A stretch of 64,000 nt of DNA from Bin5 sp965242905 (GTDB lineage Bacteria > Chloroflexota > Anaerolineae > Caldilineales > Caldilineaceae), in assembly GCA_965242905.1 (NCBI GenBank), contig CBDETM010000002.1, positions 5,270,001 to 5,334,000 on the forward strand. The letters run 5' to 3'. Positions 51,393 to 60,314 of this stretch are shown piece by piece. Under the pieces are notes generated by a model. It ran no database searches. It saw nothing but the letters and a program-made list of their open reading frames with translations, and was not told where the DNA came from. The position numbers and the translations under genes were made by a program. Numbering within the stretch: the stretch's first letter is position 1; the number at the start of each line of letters is the position of its first letter.

Positions 51393-52409
51393 ATGCGCGT
51401 ATCGGTCGTAGCCACGGTATACAACGAGGGGAACAGCATCAGGATATTGATGGATTCCCTTCTGGACCAGACACGCATGCCGGACGAGATAGTCATCTGC
51501 GATGGCGGGAGCGCAGACAGTACTGTTGAGCTTCTTGAGGAATACGCTGGCAGGGCGCCCGGTTTGCGAATTGTAGCGGAATCGGGTGCAAACATCAGTC
51601 GGGGGCGGAATCTGGCGGTCAAAGAGGCGACTGGGACAGTTATCGCCTGCACCGACGCCGGAGTAAGATTGGCCCCCAACTGGTTGGAGAAGCTGGTTGC
51701 GCCTTTTGAGGAAGGGATGGCCGCTCAGGAGGGCAATGTTGGGGCCGTGGCCGGGTTCTTTGTGCCGGAAGTCTCAGGCCCATTCCAGGTGGCAATGGGT
51801 GCGACCGTCTTGCCCCAGGTGGAGGAGATCGAGCCTTCCAGTTTTTTGCCCAGCAGCCGGTCTGTTGCGTATTCGAAGGCGTTATGGGAAAGAGTAGGCG
51901 GGTATCCTGAATGGCTCGACTACTGTGAGGACCTGGTATTCGACCTACGCATTATGGCGGCAGAAGGGGCGCCCGCGTTTGCGTGGGCTCCGGAGGCATT
52001 GGCGTATTTTCGTCCCCGTCCTGACCTGAAATCGTTCTGGCAGCAGTACTACCGTTACGCAAGGGGGGATGGGAAAGCAGACCTGTGGCGGGTGCGGCAC
52101 GCTGTCCGCTATGCCACTTATCTGATTCTGGTCCCTGCACTCCTGGGCCACGCGCTGTGGGGACAGGAGGCGCGCTGGCTGGGTTGGATTGGCTTGCTTG
52201 TCGGGGGAGTGGTCAATTGCGCACGGCCCTGGCGGCGGCTGTGGATGCTGGCGAGAGGTCTTTCAATTGTTGAGCAGGCCGGTGCTGCCATGTGTGTGCC
52301 GGTAGTTCGACTGGTAGGCGACGCGGCCAAGATGGCAGGCTATCCTGTAGGCCTGCTTTGGCGCTGGCGGAACAGGCACAGACCAGAGATTCACTGGCGC
52401 GATGTATAA
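51393..52409 (+). CDS. Family 2 glycosyltransferase, membrane-associated
   Basis: 338 residues from ATG at 51393 (GTG at 51375 is the alternative). GT-A fold: MRVSVVATVYNEGNSI, then DEIVICDGG (about 32-40), the ACTDAGV metal-binding aspartate (about 92) and the acceptor-site motif YCEDLVFDLR (about 175). C-terminal hydrophobic helices (about 236-275, 290-320) tie it to the membrane. Probably transfers a sugar to a lipid or polysaccharide on the inner face. No other cell-wall sugar genes adjoin. Confidence 0.85.
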   Translation: MRVSVVATVYNEGNSIRILMDSLLDQTRMPDEIVICDGGSADSTVELLEEYAGRAPGLRIVAESGANISRGRNLAVKEATGTVIACTDAGVRLAPNWLEKLVAPFEEGMAAQEGNVGAVAGFFVPEVSGPFQVAMGATVLPQVEEIEPSSFLPSSRSVAYSKALWERVGGYPEWLDYCEDLVFDLRIMAAEGAPAFAWAPEALAYFRPRPDLKSFWQQYYRYARGDGKADLWRVRHAVRYATYLILVPALLGHALWGQEARWLGWIGLLVGGVVNCARPWRRLWMLARGLSIVEQAGAAMCVPVVRLVGDAAKMAGYPVGLLWRWRNRHRPEIHWRDV

Positions 52410-52452
52410 CGGTCCGGAACTATAGTCCAGGATTTCATCAGCGAGACATCCC

Positions 52453-53112
52453 GTGGCTTTACTCATAGATGGACACAATATAATCGGCTCAGGTGTGTTG
52501 GAGAACATCAGCCTGCAGGACGAGAACGATGAAGAGCTGTTCGTTTCGCGCTTGCGCGTTTGGCGGAGCAGTTACAAGGGAAAGATTACGGTGATTTTTG
52601 ATCGGGGCATCGTCGGAGGCGCGTCACGGGAACTGAGCGGCGGCGGGGTCGAGGTCATCTTTGCGCGGAACCCACAGGAGGCCGACGATTTGATCAGAAG
52701 TCGTATCCACCGCCGGCCACAGGGCTTAGTCGTCGTAACGAATGATAGGACGTTGCGGCAGGAAGCAAAACTGTACGACATTGAAACGTGGCAGGCGGAG
52801 GAGTTCGTTCAGCGAATGCAAAGTGGGCGAGGGCGCCGGTCCGAGGCCCAAGTCGACGCGTCTTACGAGGGAACAGGGGCAGCAATTGAGACAGGGAAGG
52901 AGGTGTCGGAGGACGAGGAAGGCGCCGAAAGTCATGTGAGCCTGTCTGACAGCGAAGTATCTGAATGGATGGATCTGTTCGGTCCGTCCGATCCGGTTGC
53001 CAAACGGCCTCCAGAGGTTGAACGCAGGCCCCCTTCCCCCAGCCGCGCCGCATTTTCGCGGCACAGAGATTCGCTTCGCAAGAGATTGAAGGGGAAGCAA
53101 GGTAAACGCTGA
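52453..53112 (+). CDS. NYN domain (YacP/Rae1-like) ribonuclease
   Basis: 219 residues from a GTG start. The PIN-like NYN fold is clear: LLIDGHNII (D6), FDRG (about 50), EADDLIRSRI (E and D near 76-78) and VVVTNDRTLR (D near 98), the acidic residues of the metal site. B. subtilis Rae1/YacP cleaves mRNA within the ribosomal A site. The last ~80 residues are charged and disordered. A similar role is plausible. Confidence 0.82.
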   Translation: MALLIDGHNIIGSGVLENISLQDENDEELFVSRLRVWRSSYKGKITVIFDRGIVGGASRELSGGGVEVIFARNPQEADDLIRSRIHRRPQGLVVVTNDRTLRQEAKLYDIETWQAEEFVQRMQSGRGRRSEAQVDASYEGTGAAIETGKEVSEDEEGAESHVSLSDSEVSEWMDLFGPSDPVAKRPPEVERRPPSPSRAAFSRHRDSLRKRLKGKQGKR

Positions 53113-53222
53113 GCAACGCCCATCAGAAGCTGGAAATGCAGATCAGTAATCCTCCAATTTTGAACTGGGTAGGCGGTCGGGCCAATGCTGGCTGAACGCT
53201 TTGGCGCCGCAAGTGCGGACCG

Positions 53223-53729
53223 ATGACATCCGACGTCGGGCCCAAGAAAAAGGGGCGACGAAAGGTGAAGGCGCATCTGGTCGAGGCGACCCCTGGCGCC
53301 GGCGGATGGGGCCACTGGGTGCTTTCTGCGCCCGCGATCTGCTTTCTGGGATGGCTGTGGCTTGACGTGTTTGGGATCCTCAGCCCATTTCAGTCGCGGC
53401 CGGTTGATCTTCTGCTGGGCACGCTCACTTACGTCGTTCTCATCCTGCTGCCATTTGGATATGGCGCCCACCGTTTGGTTACATCCTTCCCAGGTATATT
53501 CCAGCAGGCTGGTTGGACAGTGCAGCCAATGGAGCCGGTAAAGCCTGAAGAACAGCACACAGTCAGGTACATTGGCATTACGCGAGAGCGCGCTGAAACT
53601 GACGGCAGGCGAATTCTGCTGCGCGTGGCACAAGGGTGGGTCTACCTGGAGATCGGCGCGATCCTCGTCAGTGCCGTAGCCATGGTGCCGCTCTTCTTCA
53701 GCGCGGTGGAATTCGGATTCGGACGCTAA
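53223..53729 (+). CDS. Hypothetical membrane protein, 168 aa
   Basis: ATG at 53223. A basic N-terminus (GPKKKGRRKVK) is followed by about three hydrophobic helices: 33-50, 62-80 and 140-160. A soluble loop of ~55 residues lies between the last two. No family recognised. It stands between the NYN nuclease and the M20 peptidase genes on the same strand, but with gaps of 110 and 53 bp. Confidence 0.6.
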   Translation: MTSDVGPKKKGRRKVKAHLVEATPGAGGWGHWVLSAPAICFLGWLWLDVFGILSPFQSRPVDLLLGTLTYVVLILLPFGYGAHRLVTSFPGIFQQAGWTVQPMEPVKPEEQHTVRYIGITRERAETDGRRILLRVAQGWVYLEIGAILVSAVAMVPLFFSAVEFGFGR

Positions 53730-53782
53730 CGCGGCCGACTGCGCTCTGAATTTATGGTACATCTATATTCCGAACACACTTC

Positions 53783-54961
53783 ATGAAGCAAGAGATTGAA
53801 ATGAACCTGCACCAGTTCATCCCCTTTTTCAAGCAGCAGGAGCCACAGATTCTGGGAGCAATCGGTGAGCTTGTAAGGGAGGAGACGCCATCCAGCGACA
53901 AGGAACGGTTGGATGCATTTGTCGCCCGACTCGCGGCTCGCTTTGCGGCAGCAGGATTGGAAACGGAGATTGTCCCCAGTCAGGCGCGGGGAGACCACCT
54001 GCGCGCTCGATTCCGGAGTGCCGAGCATGTAACCGAGCAGGCGTTGCGGCCGGCGCTGGTCCTGTGTCATTGCGATACAGTCTGGCCCGCCGGCTCCCTG
54101 GAGACCCATCCATTCCGGGTGGATGACCAGGGTTGGGCGTACGGACCCGGGATTTTCGACATGAAGTCAAGTCTGGCGCTGGTCGAATACGTGATTCGGG
54201 GCGTACGGAGCCTGAACCTGCGTCTGCCGCGTCCTGTAACCGTGCTTGCGACTTCGGACGAAGAGGTCGGCAGTCAGACCTCGCGTGCGCTGATAGAGGA
54301 GGAAGCAAAGAAGGCTGCGTATGTCCTGGTGCTGGAGCCGCCGCTTGCCGGAGGCGTGCTGAAAACGACGCGGAAGGGTGGGTCCCACTATGCGCTCTCG
54401 ATAACCGGGCGGGCGGCACACGCGGGTGTGGAGCCTGAGAAGGGCGTCAGCGCGGTTCAGGAACTGGCACATCAAATCCTGGCTTTACACAGCCTGACCG
54501 ACATCGATGCCGGAACAACCGTAAACGTCGGCACTGTCGCTGCAGGGACACGACCCAATGTTGTTGCCGCGCACGCGGAGGCCCGGGTCGATGTTCGGGC
54601 GTGGACTGCCGCGGAGATGGAGCGGATAGACAGAGAGGTGTTTGGACTCAGTTCTTGCGTGGCCGGAACTCAAATTGAGGTAACGGGTGGGGTCAATCGT
54701 CTTCCGTTGGAGAGGACCGTTACGGGGTCACTCTTCGAACAGGCCAAGGCTATAGGGCAAAGGATTGGCCTGGACTTGCATGAAGGGGGGACCGGAGGCG
54801 GCAGTGACGGCAACCTGACCGGGGCATTGGGCGTGTCTACTTTGGACGGTTTGGGTATTCCAGGGGACGGTGCACACGCAGACCATGAACATATTGAAGT
54901 GGACAAGATCGGCGAGAGAGCGGGGCTACTGACTGCACTTCTCATGGCGCTTTCTCCGTGA
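53783..54961 (+). CDS. M20 family zinc peptidase (glutamate carboxypeptidase-like)
   Basis: 392 residues (an ATG at codon 7 is an alternative start). Di-zinc site: H96-C-D98 (LVLCHCDTVWP), D126 (GIFDMKSS), catalytic E160 and ligand E161 (SDEEVGS), and the C-terminal HADHEHIEV histidine. The dimerisation domain (about 195-305) includes GRAAHAGVEPEKG. Closest by pattern to ArgE/DapE/CPG2-like enzymes. No signal peptide, so probably cytosolic peptide or amide hydrolysis. Confidence 0.9.
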   Translation: MKQEIEMNLHQFIPFFKQQEPQILGAIGELVREETPSSDKERLDAFVARLAARFAAAGLETEIVPSQARGDHLRARFRSAEHVTEQALRPALVLCHCDTVWPAGSLETHPFRVDDQGWAYGPGIFDMKSSLALVEYVIRGVRSLNLRLPRPVTVLATSDEEVGSQTSRALIEEEAKKAAYVLVLEPPLAGGVLKTTRKGGSHYALSITGRAAHAGVEPEKGVSAVQELAHQILALHSLTDIDAGTTVNVGTVAAGTRPNVVAAHAEARVDVRAWTAAEMERIDREVFGLSSCVAGTQIEVTGGVNRLPLERTVTGSLFEQAKAIGQRIGLDLHEGGTGGGSDGNLTGALGVSTLDGLGIPGDGAHADHEHIEVDKIGERAGLLTALLMALSP

Positions 54962-55044
54962 AGCGTATTCTTACAAGGGCTTCAAGAATAGTGTGTCCCG
55001 AAACCTGGGGCGCCGGGCGATAGTCTGTGGAGAGAGTGCGAGAG

Positions 55045-56721
55045 ATGGACTTTGACCGCTATTTTGACAACGATGAGGTCGAGTCAGTTCTGAATGGCTG
55101 GACACTAACTCATCCTAATCTGGCCCATGTTTCTGAATTGGGCAGAAGTCATGAGAACAGGGCGATTCATCTTCTGACGTTGACCAATCAAGAGACGGGG
55201 CGTGACGAAGACAAGCCGGCCATCTGGATAGATTCCAACATCCATGCTACGGAAGTAGCCGGCACGACGGTCGCCTTGCACATCGCGCACTCGCTCTTGT
55301 CGGGATATGACAGTGACGCTCGTTGCAGGCGGCTGCTGGACAATGTTGCCTTCTATATTGTGCCGAGGCTGAATCCCGACGGGGCGGCGCTGGCGCTATC
55401 GGAAAATCCCAAGTATGTGCGATCCGGTACACGGCCCTATCCCTTTGCCGAACCCCTGGCGGGCCTGCACGAAGAGGACATAGATGGGGACGGCCGCATT
55501 CTGCAGATGCGGATGCCTGACCCCCATGGAGACTGGAAGGTCAGCTCGCTGGATGTACGACTCATGGAGAAGCGGGGCCCGGACGAACATGGAGGGACTT
55601 ACTACAGGCTTTTGCCGGAAGGCAGGCTGGAAGAGTTCGATGGCGTGGAGATTAAGTTAGCGAAGCCGTTACAGGGACTGGATTTCAACCGCAATTTCCC
55701 CTTTGAGTGGCAGCCGGAGTCCACGCAAGCCGGCGCCGGTCCTTTTCCGGCCTCGGAGGTGGAGATTCGAGCGGCAGTTGACTTCATCAGCCGGCACCAC
55801 AATATCAATGCGGCGATTACCTATCACACGCAAAGTGGGGTCATTCTCCGGCCATACAGTACAAAGCCGGACGAAGAGATGGAAACGGACGACCTCTGGG
55901 TGTTTGAGCTGATGGGCGAAAGAGGAAAGGAGCTGACCGGCTATCCATGTGTGTCGGTCTTTCACGGCTTTCGCTACCATCCCACGAAAGTTACGACGGG
56001 AGGATTTGACGACTGGGTCTACGATCATCTGGGCATGTTCGTTCTTACAGTTGAACTGTGGGACCTCCCGGGCAGAGCGGGAATCAAGGACAGGGATTTC
56101 ATCGGTTGGTTCCGGAAGCATCCGCACGAGGAAGACCTGAAGATTCTGAGGTGGTTGGAAGAGAACGGAGATGAGCCGCCGCTGGTGGACTGGTATCAGT
56201 ACGAGCATCCGCAGCTTGGGCCGGTGGAAATCGGCGGATATGACCAGATGTATACGTGGACCAACCCGCCTCGCAGTCTCGTTGGCGAAGAGGCGGAAAG
56301 GAACACGACTTTCGCCTTGTCACTGGCCGACATGTTGCCGAGATTGACAGTTCATACTCTGGAACTCGATCGACTAACGGAGGAAGGAGACTATCGCCTG
56401 CGGCTGGTTGTGGAGAACAGCGGCTTCTTGCCTAGTTACACGAGTGCTCAAGGCAGGAAACGCAATGCGGCGCGGAAGGTCCGAGCGGAGTTGGCGCTGC
56501 CGGAGGGCGTGAGATTGACCAGCGGTCAGGCAAAGACAGAGCTGGGCCATCTGGAGGGCCGCAGCGGCAAGCTTTCGGTCAGCTCGATGTGGGCGGCAAG
56601 CCCGACCGACAATCGCGGCTGGACGGAGTGGGTTCTGCGCGGTCCCCCCGGCGCCGAGATCCAAGTTCAGGTCCGGAGCGACCGTGCCGGTACTTTGTAC
56701 GAAAGCGTGGTGCTGCATTAG
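55045..56721 (+). CDS. M14 family zinc carboxypeptidase
   Basis: 558 residues from ATG at 55045, preceded by GGAGAGAG (a GTG at 55027 is also open). Zinc ligands H67-A-T-E70 and H261 (YHTQSG), substrate-binding RNF (DFNRNFPFEW, about 213-222) and catalytic E337 (LTVELWD) are all present. The C-terminal ~150 residues form a beta-rich extra domain. No signal peptide, so it is cytosolic or exported by another route. Removes C-terminal residues from peptides. It follows the M20 peptidase by 83 bp; the two may help use imported peptides. Confidence 0.9.
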   Translation: MDFDRYFDNDEVESVLNGWTLTHPNLAHVSELGRSHENRAIHLLTLTNQETGRDEDKPAIWIDSNIHATEVAGTTVALHIAHSLLSGYDSDARCRRLLDNVAFYIVPRLNPDGAALALSENPKYVRSGTRPYPFAEPLAGLHEEDIDGDGRILQMRMPDPHGDWKVSSLDVRLMEKRGPDEHGGTYYRLLPEGRLEEFDGVEIKLAKPLQGLDFNRNFPFEWQPESTQAGAGPFPASEVEIRAAVDFISRHHNINAAITYHTQSGVILRPYSTKPDEEMETDDLWVFELMGERGKELTGYPCVSVFHGFRYHPTKVTTGGFDDWVYDHLGMFVLTVELWDLPGRAGIKDRDFIGWFRKHPHEEDLKILRWLEENGDEPPLVDWYQYEHPQLGPVEIGGYDQMYTWTNPPRSLVGEEAERNTTFALSLADMLPRLTVHTLELDRLTEEGDYRLRLVVENSGFLPSYTSAQGRKRNAARKVRAELALPEGVRLTSGQAKTELGHLEGRSGKLSVSSMWAASPTDNRGWTEWVLRGPPGAEIQVQVRSDRAGTLYESVVLH

Positions 56722-56839
56722 AGTCCAGGGAACAGGCCCATTGATGGCGTAGGGCCGGCCAGAAGCTCACACAGGCCACTTTTGAATCGATGGAGATCGA
56801 AGGCGTCTTCGCATTGGAGGCGTCGGGGGGACGCGTGCC

Positions 56840-57565
56840 TTGGACAAGACCAAGCTGTTGATCGTTGAGGACGAGCCGACTCTGCTTGAGACATTAAAGT
56901 ATAATCTCGAACGGCAGGGATACGACGTCGTCACTGCGTCGGACGGCGTTCAGGCTTTGTCGTCTGCCAGGGAGGAGAAACCGGACCTGACGATACTTGA
57001 CGTCATGTTGCCGGGCCTGGACGGCTTTGAGGTCTGCCGCATATTGCGCCAGGAGATGAGCCTGCCGATACTGATGTTGACGGCCAAAGATGAAGAGATA
57101 GACAAGGTTGTCGGTCTGGAGGTAGGTGCGGACGACTACCTGACCAAGCCGTTCAGTATGCGGGAGTTGCTGGCAAGGGTGCGGGCACATCTGCGGCGCG
57201 TACGGTTGCTTCGAGAGGAATTGGAGAGCCTGGGGCAAGCAGTTGATGGGTCGCTCAACGGCGGCGCGGTAATTGCATTCGACGATCTGGAGATTGACGA
57301 GGGCAGGAGAGAAATACGGCGTGACGGCGGCGTTTTGGCCCTGAAGCCGAAAGAGTTTGAGCTGCTCCTGTTTCTGGCTCGCAATCGAGGTATCGCGCTG
57401 GGCAGGAGCCTGATATTGGAGCGAGTGTGGGGATGGGACTTCGACGGAGGCAGCCGAACCGTGGATGTTCACATCCGCTGGCTGCGAGAGAAGATCGAAG
57501 AAGACCCGGCCCGTCCCAGCCGCATTCTGACAGTACGGGGCATCGGTTACCGCTTTGACGGGTGA
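56840..57565 (+). CDS. OmpR/PhoB-type response regulator
   Basis: 241 residues from TTG at 56840 with GGGGGGA upstream. Receiver domain: acidic pocket E10-D11, phosphorylation site D54 (ILDVMLPG), T81 and K103 (LTKPF). C-terminal winged helix (about 145-240; DVHIRWLREKIE, RGIGYRFDG) binds DNA. Its partner kinase gene follows, and the pst phosphate-uptake genes come next, so it is most likely the PhoP/PhoB of this organism. It may act on the phased TTAAYG repeats before pstS. Confidence 0.92.
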   Translation: MDKTKLLIVEDEPTLLETLKYNLERQGYDVVTASDGVQALSSAREEKPDLTILDVMLPGLDGFEVCRILRQEMSLPILMLTAKDEEIDKVVGLEVGADDYLTKPFSMRELLARVRAHLRRVRLLREELESLGQAVDGSLNGGAVIAFDDLEIDEGRREIRRDGGVLALKPKEFELLLFLARNRGIALGRSLILERVWGWDFDGGSRTVDVHIRWLREKIEEDPARPSRILTVRGIGYRFDG

Positions 57566-57638
57566 GCGCGCCAGCACCGGTGCCGAGAGCCACACGTCTC
57601 GACTTGACGAGAGTGGACTGCCTTACGGACCAGAGCAC

Positions 57639-59594
57639 ATGCCTGGGTTTCGCTCGATCCGCTGGCGAATTGTTGTACGGTTTAGTCTTCTGACCGCGGT
57701 GATCCTAGCGGTTCTCTACTTCTATTCCCTTTCTCAATTCAGGCAGTACTATTTGGACCAACATCGGCATAACCTCGGTGCCGAGGCTTTGCTGTTGTCA
57801 GGATACGGCCAGTTGCGCGACGGGCTGGCTGAATCGCGCTGGCAGGCAGGCGACAGCGATCTGGTCCGCCTAGTGCGCGGCTGGAGCAGTCAGCTGAATG
57901 CGCGGGTGACTATTGTTCTTGCGGACGGCAGCGTGCTGGCTGACTCGTTGGCCGATACGTCGACGATGGCCAGTCAATTGGAGCAGCCGGAAATCCTAGC
58001 GGCACTTGCGGATGGAACCGGATACAGCGTCCGCACCAGCCGCGCGTTTGGCACGGAGATGTTGTACGCCGCTGCGGCAGTTGTTCCGCAGGGAGACGAT
58101 CCAGGCAATGCAGATCCTAGGGAGGGCGCCGAGGCGGCGGTGGGCGTTTTGCGTGTGTCGGTACCGAGTGCTGAAGTCGACTCCGCACTAGATCCTTTGC
58201 GCCGGACAGTATTGGTCGTGATGCTGCTGGCATATTCGGCGCTGGTCGGCATCGTCCTTTTGATATCCAGTGGGACGGCGCGACCTTTCCGCCATTTGAT
58301 TCAGGCGGCCGCACGTCTAGCCCAAGGGGAGCTTGGCGTGCGAATCGAGCCCAAAGGCACGGATGAGGCGGGACAGCTTGCCAAAGTCTTCAATCGAATG
58401 CGTGACCGGCTGGATTCGCAGGTTGCGTCGGTTTCTCGAGAGCGTGAGCGGCTGACTTCGGTCCTGGACAACCTCCTGGACGGCGTCTTTATACTTGACG
58501 GCGAGGGGCGAGTTCGACTTTGTAACCTGGTTGCGGTGCGCATGGTTGGTCTGGAATCGAGGAAAAGTACCGGGTCTGCGGCCGAATCTGAAGAGGTTGT
58601 GGGCATAGAAGACAGAGCCGAAACCTACAGGGTTTCAGCAGAGAGTTCAGTTTCTTCGAGTTTCAACCGACAGAGTTTGCGAGGGCAGCCTCTGGCGCAG
58701 ATAGTGCGGGACCATCGCATCGTTGAAACGTGGGAGGACTGCAGGCATGAAGGTAAACAGGCTGAGAGCATTTTTCAGTGGGGAGACAGGACGACACGCG
58801 TAATTGCTCTCCCGTTCGTGGCCGGCGGCAGCGACGGCTACATCGTACTACTGCAGGACATGACGGAGTTGCACCGTCTAGAACGTGTACGGCGCGATTT
58901 TGTAAGCAACATCTCTCACGAACTGCGGACGCCCCTTGCTTCGTTGCAGGCTCTGACTGAAACCTTACGCGACGGGGCACTCGACGACCCTGCGGCCGCG
59001 CCCCGTTTTCTAGACCGAATCGAAACGGAGGTGGATGCCCTGGCGCAGATGGTGCGGGAACTCCTGGAGCTTTCCCGTATTGAATCGGGTCAAGTTCCGT
59101 TCCGCTTCCAGCCGGTGCCGGTAAGTGAGACTGTATTGACGCCGGTTGAACGACTACAGCCACTTGCCGCCCGCAGCGAAATAAACCTAATCGTCGACCT
59201 GCCGCACCGTCTTCCCCGCGTCTACGCGGATTCCGGGCGCATACATCAGGTCGTTACGAATCTTGTTCACAATGCCCTTAAATTCTCATCAGAAGGCGGG
59301 TCGGTCATAATTTCAGCCGACGCAGAACCCGAGGGCCAGAAGGTGACGATTTCCGTTAGTGATACGGGCATTGGCGTTCCCGTTGAAGATAGGGACCGCA
59401 TCTTTGAGCGGTTCTACAAGGCGGATCGCGCGCGTGCTAGTCTGGGCACGGGTCTGGGGCTAGCCATAGCGAAACATATTGTCCAGGCTCACAGCGGCCG
59501 CCTATGGGTAGACAGCATCGAGAACCGGGGCAGCATATTTTCATTCACGCTTCCCGTAGCGCCGAACGGCGATCGGACTCAGACGGCCAGATAG
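57639..59594 (+). CDS. Sensor histidine kinase, PhoR-like
   Basis: 651 residues from ATG at 57639 (a TTG at 57555 would overlap the regulator gene). TM1 (about 13-33), external sensor domain (34-188), TM2 (190-211), HAMP (212-262), PAS (about 268-410), HisKA with H427 (SHELRTP), ATPase with N541/N545, DTGIG (575-579) and GTGLGL (603-608). This is the full PhoR-type architecture, though with a larger external domain than E. coli PhoR. Phosphorylates the upstream regulator, probably when phosphate is scarce. Confidence 0.92.
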   Translation: MPGFRSIRWRIVVRFSLLTAVILAVLYFYSLSQFRQYYLDQHRHNLGAEALLLSGYGQLRDGLAESRWQAGDSDLVRLVRGWSSQLNARVTIVLADGSVLADSLADTSTMASQLEQPEILAALADGTGYSVRTSRAFGTEMLYAAAAVVPQGDDPGNADPREGAEAAVGVLRVSVPSAEVDSALDPLRRTVLVVMLLAYSALVGIVLLISSGTARPFRHLIQAAARLAQGELGVRIEPKGTDEAGQLAKVFNRMRDRLDSQVASVSRERERLTSVLDNLLDGVFILDGEGRVRLCNLVAVRMVGLESRKSTGSAAESEEVVGIEDRAETYRVSAESSVSSSFNRQSLRGQPLAQIVRDHRIVETWEDCRHEGKQAESIFQWGDRTTRVIALPFVAGGSDGYIVLLQDMTELHRLERVRRDFVSNISHELRTPLASLQALTETLRDGALDDPAAAPRFLDRIETEVDALAQMVRELLELSRIESGQVPFRFQPVPVSETVLTPVERLQPLAARSEINLIVDLPHRLPRVYADSGRIHQVVTNLVHNALKFSSEGGSVIISADAEPEGQKVTISVSDTGIGVPVEDRDRIFERFYKADRARASLGTGLGLAIAKHIVQAHSGRLWVDSIENRGSIFSFTLPVAPNGDRTQTAR

Positions 59595-59839
59595 ACCTAC
59601 TCCGCTTTTGCTGACCTCCAGTTCAGCCAACTGCCTTCCTCACACTCATTCTCCAACACGAAGCTGGCGCTAACTTCCTCTTAACTGATCCCGAAATCAT
59701 TAATTGCATCTCCTGTACTTCGCCTTTATCAGGTGGCGTTAGTCCGCTATCTGCTATGAAGAGAAAGAAAGGGGACTCGCCCAGAAGGTAACGGAGAGCC
59801 ACGGATTGCGCCTGCTACGGGCGAAAACTTGATTGGGCT

Positions 59840-60109
59840 ATGCGAAATGGGCGGAAAGGGTGGCAGATGCAGCCAGCTTCACTCTGGCGAAGACATGGTG
59901 AGCCTGGTGTGCGCCAAGTCACTTTTGCCGACGCACCGCCGTTTGATGAAGCGGTAGACGCGCTACAGGACGCCGGGTTGTTGGTATCGAAGGGAGAGGC
60001 ACTAAGCCTCAATTGCCACCCGCGCCGGCAGCAGTTTGCCTCTTGGACTATGGGGCACTTTCCTGAATCGTGGATAGAGTATTGGGGCGTTAATGGACTA
60101 TTAACGTAA
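59840..60109 (+). pseudogene. Possible remnant of an NB-ARC/regulator-like gene
   Basis: An 89-residue open frame without a ribosome-binding site. Its middle (FDEAVDALQDAGLLVSKGEALSLNCHPRRQQFASW) resembles the winged-helix end of NB-ARC-type ATPases common in Chloroflexota (A..L..AGLL....LSLHPLVRQF). The rest of such a gene is absent. It may be a decayed fragment, or a chance open frame. Confidence 0.3.
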
Positions 60110-60160
60110 TGACTATTGGTTGTTAACGCCTGCGCAGTGTTTCAACACAGGTCATTAACC
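60090..60160 (+). promoter_or_regulatory. Putative Pho box: phased TTAAYG repeats
   Basis: TTAATG at 60090, TTAACG at 60101 and TTAACG at 60123 are spaced 11 and 22 bp apart, on one face of the helix; TTAACC follows at 60155. TTAACA-type repeats 11 bp apart are the known binding pattern of PhoP in Gram-positive bacteria. Together with the adjacent two-component genes this suggests phosphate control of pstS. Confidence 0.55.
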
Positions 60161-60314
60161 TGATAGAGATATGCTGTGGCAACAGTGGTTGATACGTCTT
60201 TCGATTTCTCGAAAGTGAGGGTATGAGTCTCACGGGCATGGTGTCCACGCGGAATTCGTTTCATCATCATGCGACGGTAAATCGGCCACCCAACCGATTT
60301 TCAGAGGAGCATAC

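Larger units (their letters stand above)
59595..60314. other. Intergenic region upstream of pstS
   Basis: 720 bp between the kinase gene and pstS. It contains a possible gene remnant (59840-60109), phased TTAAYG repeats (60090-60160) and two leader hairpins: TTTCGA-TTTC-TCGAAA at 60199-60214 and GTGAG/CTCAC at 60215-60233. Confidence 0.55.
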
